Shown here: positions 13,866 through 17,052 of the stretch, in pieces
Layout of the letters: each line of letters begins with the position of its first letter
How positions within the stretch are numbered: position 1 is the stretch's first letter
Origin: VGWB01 sp964480945
GTDB lineage: Bacteria; Bacteroidota; Ignavibacteria; UBA10030
DNA: 17,052 nt
Direction: 5' to 3'
Assembly: GCA_964480945.1 (NCBI GenBank)
Contig: CAYZRX010000082.1
Span: 1-17,052 of the forward strand
Notes under the pieces: model-generated
What the model was told of the DNA's origin: nothing
The model's input: the letters and a program-made list of their open reading frames with translations, nothing else
Databases searched by the model: none
Made by a program: the position numbers and the translations under genes

Positions 13866-16376
13866 ATGAACAAACCCATTGCCATTCACATGACCGGCAA
13901 AATCAGAGCCGCCTTTCTCCTGTTTCTTTTCTCACTTCATCCGTTTTCCCTCTTCGCACAGCCTCAATCGCCCAAGCTCCTCGATGCCGCAGAGCTGCGC
14001 GTCGCCTTGGAGAAGCTGACCATCCTGGGATCGGTGCTGTACATTGGTGCGCATCCGGACGACGAAAATACGGCGTTTCTTACCTTCATGGCGAAAGGGC
14101 GACTTCTGCGCGCCGGTTATTTGTCGATGACCCGGGGAGAAGGTGGTCAGAACCTCATTGGAACGGAGCAGGGGGACCTGATGGGGATCCTCCGCACGCA
14201 AGAGCTCCTGGCGGCGCGGCGCATCGACGGCGCGGAGCAATTCTTCAGCAGGGCGATCGATTTCGGGTACTCGAAGACACTGGACGAGACGATGAGAATC
14301 TGGGGAAAGGAGCGGATCCTCTCGGACGTCGTTTGGGTGATCAGAAAATTCCGCCCCGATGTCGTAGTGACACGCTTCACCCCGACACAGGGGGGGCACG
14401 GAAACCATCTGGCGTCGGCGGAGCTGACCGATGAAGCGTTCGAGGCAGCGGGCGATCCGAAGAAGTTTCCGGAACAGCTTCGATACGTCAAGCCCTGGAA
14501 GCCGAAGCGTCTGGTGTGGAACACGTTCCGCTTTCGACAGAGTGACCGCCCGGCGAGGCCCGAGAATTCCGTCACTCTTGACCTTGGAACATACAGCCCC
14601 CTCCTCGGTGAATCGTTCACAGAGATCGCCGGCCAGAGCCGGAGCATGCACAAGAGCCAGGGGTTCGGCGCGAGCCAGAGTCGGGGCGAGTTTGTGAACT
14701 ACTTCCAACATGTGGAAGGCGACACAGCGAAAGTTGATCTGTTCGATGGAGTGAATACTTCGTGGTCACGAGTGCGAGGAGGTGAGCCTGTCGGGAAGAT
14801 CCTGGAAGGTGCTTTGCGGGAGTTCGACTGTGAACACCCCGCGAAGGTCATCCCCACATTACTCAAGGCGTACGCCCGGATGGGGAGCCTCTCAGGCGAT
14901 GCGTGGGTTGAGGTGAAAAAGCAGGAGCTCGTCGAAGCCATCAAGTCGTGCGGAGGATTGTGGATGGATGCGCTTGCCTCTGACTACTCGGCGGTTCCGG
15001 GTGGCGAGGTCAAACTGACGACGCTTGCCTTGAACCGGTCGGACTATCCCTTCGTCCTCGAGCGGGTCTCTTATTCGATGGGCGCTTCCGATACACTCCT
15101 TCACGTCCGGCTTCCGTACAATCAGCAGGTCCAGGTGAGCGGAAGCGTCAGGCTCCCTGAGAATTTTCCGTATACGCAGCCGTACTGGCTCAGGGAGCAG
15201 CCGGAGCTCGGATCGTACAACGTGCCGGATCAACAAATGATCGGGCTCCCGGAGAATCCGCCCGCGCTCTCGGTCACCATGACGCTCTCTTCACCCGACG
15301 GCCGGCTTGATGTCCAGGTGCCGGTCCGATTTCGGTCGGTCGATCCTGTCGAAGGGGAGCAGTATAGGCCCTTCGAGGTGGTACCGCCCGTGGCTCTCAA
15401 CCTGCCGGAGAACGTCTATGTCTTTACGAATGATGAGGAAAAACCGCTGCTGGTGAATATCCGAAGCGGTGAGCCCAATGTCTCGGGGAGCGTCGCGGTG
15501 CACGTGCCGGCGGGCTGGAAAGTGAAGCCCGAGACGATTCCTTTCAGTCTTTCGAACAAGAATGAAGAGCAAACGGTGAGTTTTTCGTTGCAGCCGGCGG
15601 AGGGGGCTTCATCAGGGGTCTTCTCGGTCGAGGCAACCGTAGGAAACCGAACGGTGCGGGTCGGCATAAGAACGGTCGACTATTCTCACATTCCTCCGCA
15701 GGAGGTCTTCCCGCTTGCGGAAGGCAAGTTGCTGCGGATCGAGATGAGCCTCCCCGAGAGGAGCATCGGGTACATCATGGGAGCGGGAGATGAAATCCCG
15801 ACTGCGCTGCGGCAGCTCGGCTATCAAGTGACGCTTCTTTCCGACCAGGACCTGGCGAACGGCAATCTCGCCAGGTTCGATGTGATCATCGCCGGGATTC
15901 GGGCCTACAACACCCGGCCCGAGCTGCGGGCGAATCAGAAGAAGCTGATGGAGTATGTCCAAAACGGCGGGACGTACATCGTTCAATATGTCACGCGTCG
16001 GGGCGCCCAATCGGAGAACCTCGGCCCGTATCCCTTTAACGTTTCGAACGATCGAGTCACGGTGGAGGAAGCCCCCGTCGAGTTTCTTGCGCCCGATCAT
16101 CCTCTTCTGAACTATCCCAACAAGATTACGGCGAAGGACTTTGAGGGCTGGGTCCAGGAGCGAGGTCTGTATTTTGCAGACAAGTGGGACCCGAGATACA
16201 CCACGGTTTTGGCGAGCAATGACCCGGGTGAGCAGTCGAAGGGGGGAGGGTTGCTCGTGGCGCAGTACGGCAAAGGATACTATGTGTACACGGGATATGC
16301 GTTCTTCAGGCAGTTGCCGGCGGGAGTAGCGGGGGCGTATCGGTTGTTTGTGAATATGGTTTCCATCGGGAAGTAG
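13866..16376 (+). CDS. secreted PIG-L (LmbE-like) deacetylase with NEW3-like and glutamine-amidotransferase-like domains
   Basis: An 836-residue exported protein. After a signal peptide (about 14-32, ending F-S-L-F-A-Q) comes an LmbE/PIG-L domain with the zinc motif A-H-P-D-D-E at 62-67 and the second site H-G-N-H at 178-181, both intact, so metal-dependent removal of an N-acetyl group from an amino sugar conjugate is expected. A long beta-rich region follows; around residues 560-650 it resembles the NEW3/alpha-galactosidase-associated domain (V-H-V-P-A-G-W-K-V-K-P-E). The C-terminal ~180 residues resemble a glutamine-amidotransferase-like fold (F-D-V-I-I-A-G-I-R-A-Y-N; N-G-G-T-Y-I-V-Q-Y). 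Start: ATG 13866 or 13890; the longer one is kept although GAGG abuts it. The open frame from 13689 is rejected because the signal peptide begins here. It leads the operon with the downstream symporter. The physiological substrate is unknown. Confidence 0.88.
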   Translation: MNKPIAIHMTGKIRAAFLLFLFSLHPFSLFAQPQSPKLLDAAELRVALEKLTILGSVLYIGAHPDDENTAFLTFMAKGRLLRAGYLSMTRGEGGQNLIGTEQGDLMGILRTQELLAARRIDGAEQFFSRAIDFGYSKTLDETMRIWGKERILSDVVWVIRKFRPDVVVTRFTPTQGGHGNHLASAELTDEAFEAAGDPKKFPEQLRYVKPWKPKRLVWNTFRFRQSDRPARPENSVTLDLGTYSPLLGESFTEIAGQSRSMHKSQGFGASQSRGEFVNYFQHVEGDTAKVDLFDGVNTSWSRVRGGEPVGKILEGALREFDCEHPAKVIPTLLKAYARMGSLSGDAWVEVKKQELVEAIKSCGGLWMDALASDYSAVPGGEVKLTTLALNRSDYPFVLERVSYSMGASDTLLHVRLPYNQQVQVSGSVRLPENFPYTQPYWLREQPELGSYNVPDQQMIGLPENPPALSVTMTLSSPDGRLDVQVPVRFRSVDPVEGEQYRPFEVVPPVALNLPENVYVFTNDEEKPLLVNIRSGEPNVSGSVAVHVPAGWKVKPETIPFSLSNKNEEQTVSFSLQPAEGASSGVFSVEATVGNRTVRVGIRTVDYSHIPPQEVFPLAEGKLLRIEMSLPERSIGYIMGAGDEIPTALRQLGYQVTLLSDQDLANGNLARFDVIIAGIRAYNTRPELRANQKKLMEYVQNGGTYIVQYVTRRGAQSENLGPYPFNVSNDRVTVEEAPVEFLAPDHPLLNYPNKITAKDFEGWVQERGLYFADKWDPRYTTVLASNDPGEQSKGGGLLVAQYGKGYYVYTGYAFFRQLPAGVAGAYRLFVNMVSIGK

Positions 16377-16380
16377 TGAA

Positions 16381-16415
16381 AGTTCGTAGTTCGGAGTTCA
16401 GAGTTCAAAGTTCTC
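16381..16415 (+). repeat. upstream heptamer array, AGTTCNN x5
   Basis: AGTTC recurs at exactly 7-base spacing at 16381, 16388, 16395, 16402 and 16409; the two variable bases are GT, GG, AG, AA and TC. The array begins four bases after the PIG-L stop codon and ends 37 bases before the four-helix-bundle ATG. It is oriented opposite to the array after that gene; GAGTTCAGAGTTC (16394-16406) can pair with GAACTCAGAACTC (16883-16895) with one mismatch in 13. Confidence 0.85.
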
Positions 16416-16452
16416 GAACAAAGGCGTTATTCATCCTCTCGAAAGGAAAATC

Positions 16453-16842
16453 ATGGGTACCTTCACGAGTTTTGAAGATATTGAAGCCTGGCAAAAGGCG
16501 AGGTCGCTGACTAGCAGAATCTACAGCGAGTCAAACTCTGGAAAGTTCCAGAGGGATTTCGGGCTGAGGGACCAGATACGCCGAGCAAGTGTAGCAGTGA
16601 TGTCGAACATTGCTGAAGGATTTGAACGGGCGGGCAACAAGGAGTTCCTGCAATTCCTCTCGATCGCGAAGGGTTCGGCAGGTGAGGTGAAGAGCCAGTT
16701 GTTTGTGGCTTTGGACCAAAGCTACATATCCAAGGAACGTTTTGATGAACTCCTCGGCCTGGCCAATGAAGTCGGCCAAATGATCGGCGGATTGATGCGA
16801 TACTTGCGCTCGAGCACAATGAAGGGTGCAAAGTACAAGTGA
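16453..16842 (+). CDS. S23/Avd-like four-helix-bundle protein (23S rRNA intervening-sequence protein family)
   Basis: A 129-residue all-helical protein of the family first found in 23S rRNA intervening sequences. Hallmarks are the N-terminal S-F-E-D-I-E-A-W-Q-K-A-R, then F-G-L-R-D-Q-I-R-R-A-S-V-A-V-M-S-N-I-A-E-G-F-E-R (about 36-59), F-L-Q-F-L-S-I-A-K-G-S-A-G-E-V-K-S-Q-L (65-83) and a fourth helix ending L-M-R-Y-L. Related proteins, including Avd of diversity-generating retroelements, form pentameric barrels and can bind nucleic acid; the function of free-standing copies is not known. AAAGGAAA lies just upstream of the ATG. The TGA overlaps the GTG of the next gene (GTGA). No reverse transcriptase, template repeat or rRNA is nearby, so neither a retroelement nor a classical rRNA insertion is supported here. 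Confidence 0.92.
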   Translation: MGTFTSFEDIEAWQKARSLTSRIYSESNSGKFQRDFGLRDQIRRASVAVMSNIAEGFERAGNKEFLQFLSIAKGSAGEVKSQLFVALDQSYISKERFDELLGLANEVGQMIGGLMRYLRSSTMKGAKYK

Positions 16843-17030
16843 AGCCGAAACTCAAATCTGCTACCTCCGAACCCGAGACTCAGAACTCAGAACTCGAAAC
16901 CCGCAACTCCCAACGCGAATCGGATTCTCCCCCCGTTTTCCGTCGGTGGTCCGGCCTGTATGGTATCGTCTTGGCCGAGCTGGTGATCCTGATCGCATTG
17001 TTCTACGCGTTCATGAAGGCATTCGAATGA
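16839..17030 (+). CDS. small single-span membrane protein preceding a sodium:solute symporter
   Basis: A 63-residue frame whose only recognisable part is the C-terminal ~35 residues: F-R-R-W-S-G-L-Y followed by one membrane helix (G-I-V-L-A-E-L-V-I-L-I-A-L-F-Y-A-F). The N-terminal half is translated repeat array and reads as a 7-residue repeat (S-E-P-E-T-Q-N, S-E-L-E-T-R-N, S-Q-R-E-S-D-S). The only candidate start upstream of the helix is GTG at 16839, overlapping the four-helix gene's stop as GTGA; no ATG, GTG or TTG occurs in frame between the array and the helix segment. Either translation is coupled to the upstream gene, or the original start was lost when the cassette arrived. Its TGA overlaps the symporter ATG (ATGA at 17027). 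Likely a small partner of the symporter; function unknown. Confidence 0.6.
   Translation: MKPKLKSATSEPETQNSELETRNSQRESDSPPVFRRWSGLYGIVLAELVILIALFYAFMKAFE
16847..16917 (-). repeat. downstream heptamer array, inverted relative to the upstream one
   Basis: Consecutive 7-base units on the plus strand: GAACCCG (16869), AGACTCA (16876), GAACTCA (16883), GAACTCG (16890), AAACCCG (16897), CAACTCC (16904) and CAACGCG (16911). Three weaker units start at 16847, separated by a one-base shift at 16868. The consensus GAACTCN is the reverse complement of the upstream NAGTTC unit. The array starts immediately after the four-helix gene and is open in the frame of the small membrane protein, where 21 bases (three units) encode seven residues. 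Confidence 0.8.
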
Positions 17031-17052
17031 GAACGCTCGACTGGGTTGTTCT
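17027..17052 (+). CDS. sodium:solute symporter family protein, first codons only
   Basis: The window ends eight complete codons into this gene: M-R-T-L-D-W-V-V. This start is typical of SSS-family symporters, which commonly begin with a short polar stretch, L-D-W and then the first membrane helix. The ATG overlaps the stop of the small membrane protein by four bases (ATGA), showing tight coupling. Identification rests on very few residues plus the PIG-L context, so it is provisional. Confidence 0.5.

Larger units (their letters stand above)
16381..16917 (+). mobile_element. putative S23 cassette: four-helix-bundle gene between inverted heptamer arrays
   Basis: The unit comprises the AGTTCNN array, the gene with its own AAAGGAAA ribosome site, and the inverted NNGAACT-type array. 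It interrupts an otherwise tightly packed operon (PIG-L, small membrane protein, symporter; the latter two overlap by 4 bases). No transposase, integrase or target duplication is visible, so mobility is inferred from structure and from the known occurrence of S23 genes in 23S rRNA intervening sequences. A passive insertion or local repeat expansion is also possible. Confidence 0.4.

Noticed and set aside
16453..16842. Accessory (Avd) gene of a diversity-generating retroelement
   Set aside because: No reverse transcriptase, template/variable repeat pair or target gene is seen within the window; the flanking repeats are 7-base arrays, not template repeats. The missing sequence beyond 17052 could change this only if a reverse transcriptase lies close by.
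16381..16917. CRISPR array
   Set aside because: The repeat units are 7 bases, contiguous and without spacers.
1..17052. tRNA, rRNA or riboswitch genes
   Set aside because: No cloverleaf, rRNA-like stretch or recognised riboswitch core was noticed on reading; a covariance-model search would be needed to exclude small structured RNAs.

Overview
The window looks like a draft scaffold from a Gram-negative bacterium of the Bacteroidota/Chlorobiota (FCB) group, possibly Ignavibacteria-like. This rests on gene content: a TolC/MacA/MacB-type export operon, a secreted PIG-L deacetylase followed by a sodium:solute symporter, a free-standing S23-type four-helix-bundle gene among heptamer repeats, and weak use of Shine-Dalgarno sites. 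No rRNA or marker gene fixes the taxonomy. GC appears to be in the mid-to-high fifties by eye. A run of exactly 100 N (12232-12331) marks an assembly gap.

Layout. (1) 1-501: 3' end of a CCA-adding-type tRNA nucleotidyltransferase, followed by a possible terminator. (2) 732-7612, plus strand: a six-gene export operon of outer-membrane TolC-like channel, membrane-fusion adaptor, periplasmic TPR protein, MacB/LolD-type ATPase and two different MacB/FtsX-type permeases. It ends at a strong two-tier hairpin (7637-7686) that also serves the convergent genes. (3) 7710-10203, minus strand: a YbjQ-family protein, a large Rossmann-fold protein of unknown function and a receiver-only response regulator. 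(4) 10364-13130, minus strand: a four-helix membrane protein, a TlpA-like thioredoxin lipoprotein interrupted by the gap, endonuclease V, and an aldehyde dehydrogenase that has lost its middle, including the catalytic core. (5) 13131-13865: about 735 bases without a recognised gene, holding divergent promoter candidates and a perfect hairpin/operator-like palindrome. (6) 13866-17052, plus strand: a secreted three-domain PIG-L deacetylase, an S23/Avd-like four-helix-bundle gene, a tiny membrane protein and the first codons of a sodium:solute symporter.

The most unusual structure is at 16381-16917. The four-helix-bundle gene sits inside the PIG-L/symporter operon and is bracketed by two arrays of degenerate 7-base repeats in opposite orientation (AGTTCNN before it, its reverse complement after it). 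The downstream array is open in the frame of the next gene and reads as a 7-residue peptide repeat. The only usable start I can see for that small membrane protein is a GTG overlapping the four-helix gene's stop codon. This looks like an inserted cassette that rewired the start of its neighbour. It resembles the 23S rRNA intervening sequences that carry S23 genes, but here it lies in a protein-coding operon.

Working together: the export operon would move a small molecule, peptide or lipoprotein from the inner membrane or periplasm out through the TolC-like channel. The PIG-L/symporter operon would deacetylate an extracytoplasmic amino sugar conjugate and import a product. The minus-strand cluster combines envelope redox chemistry with DNA repair.
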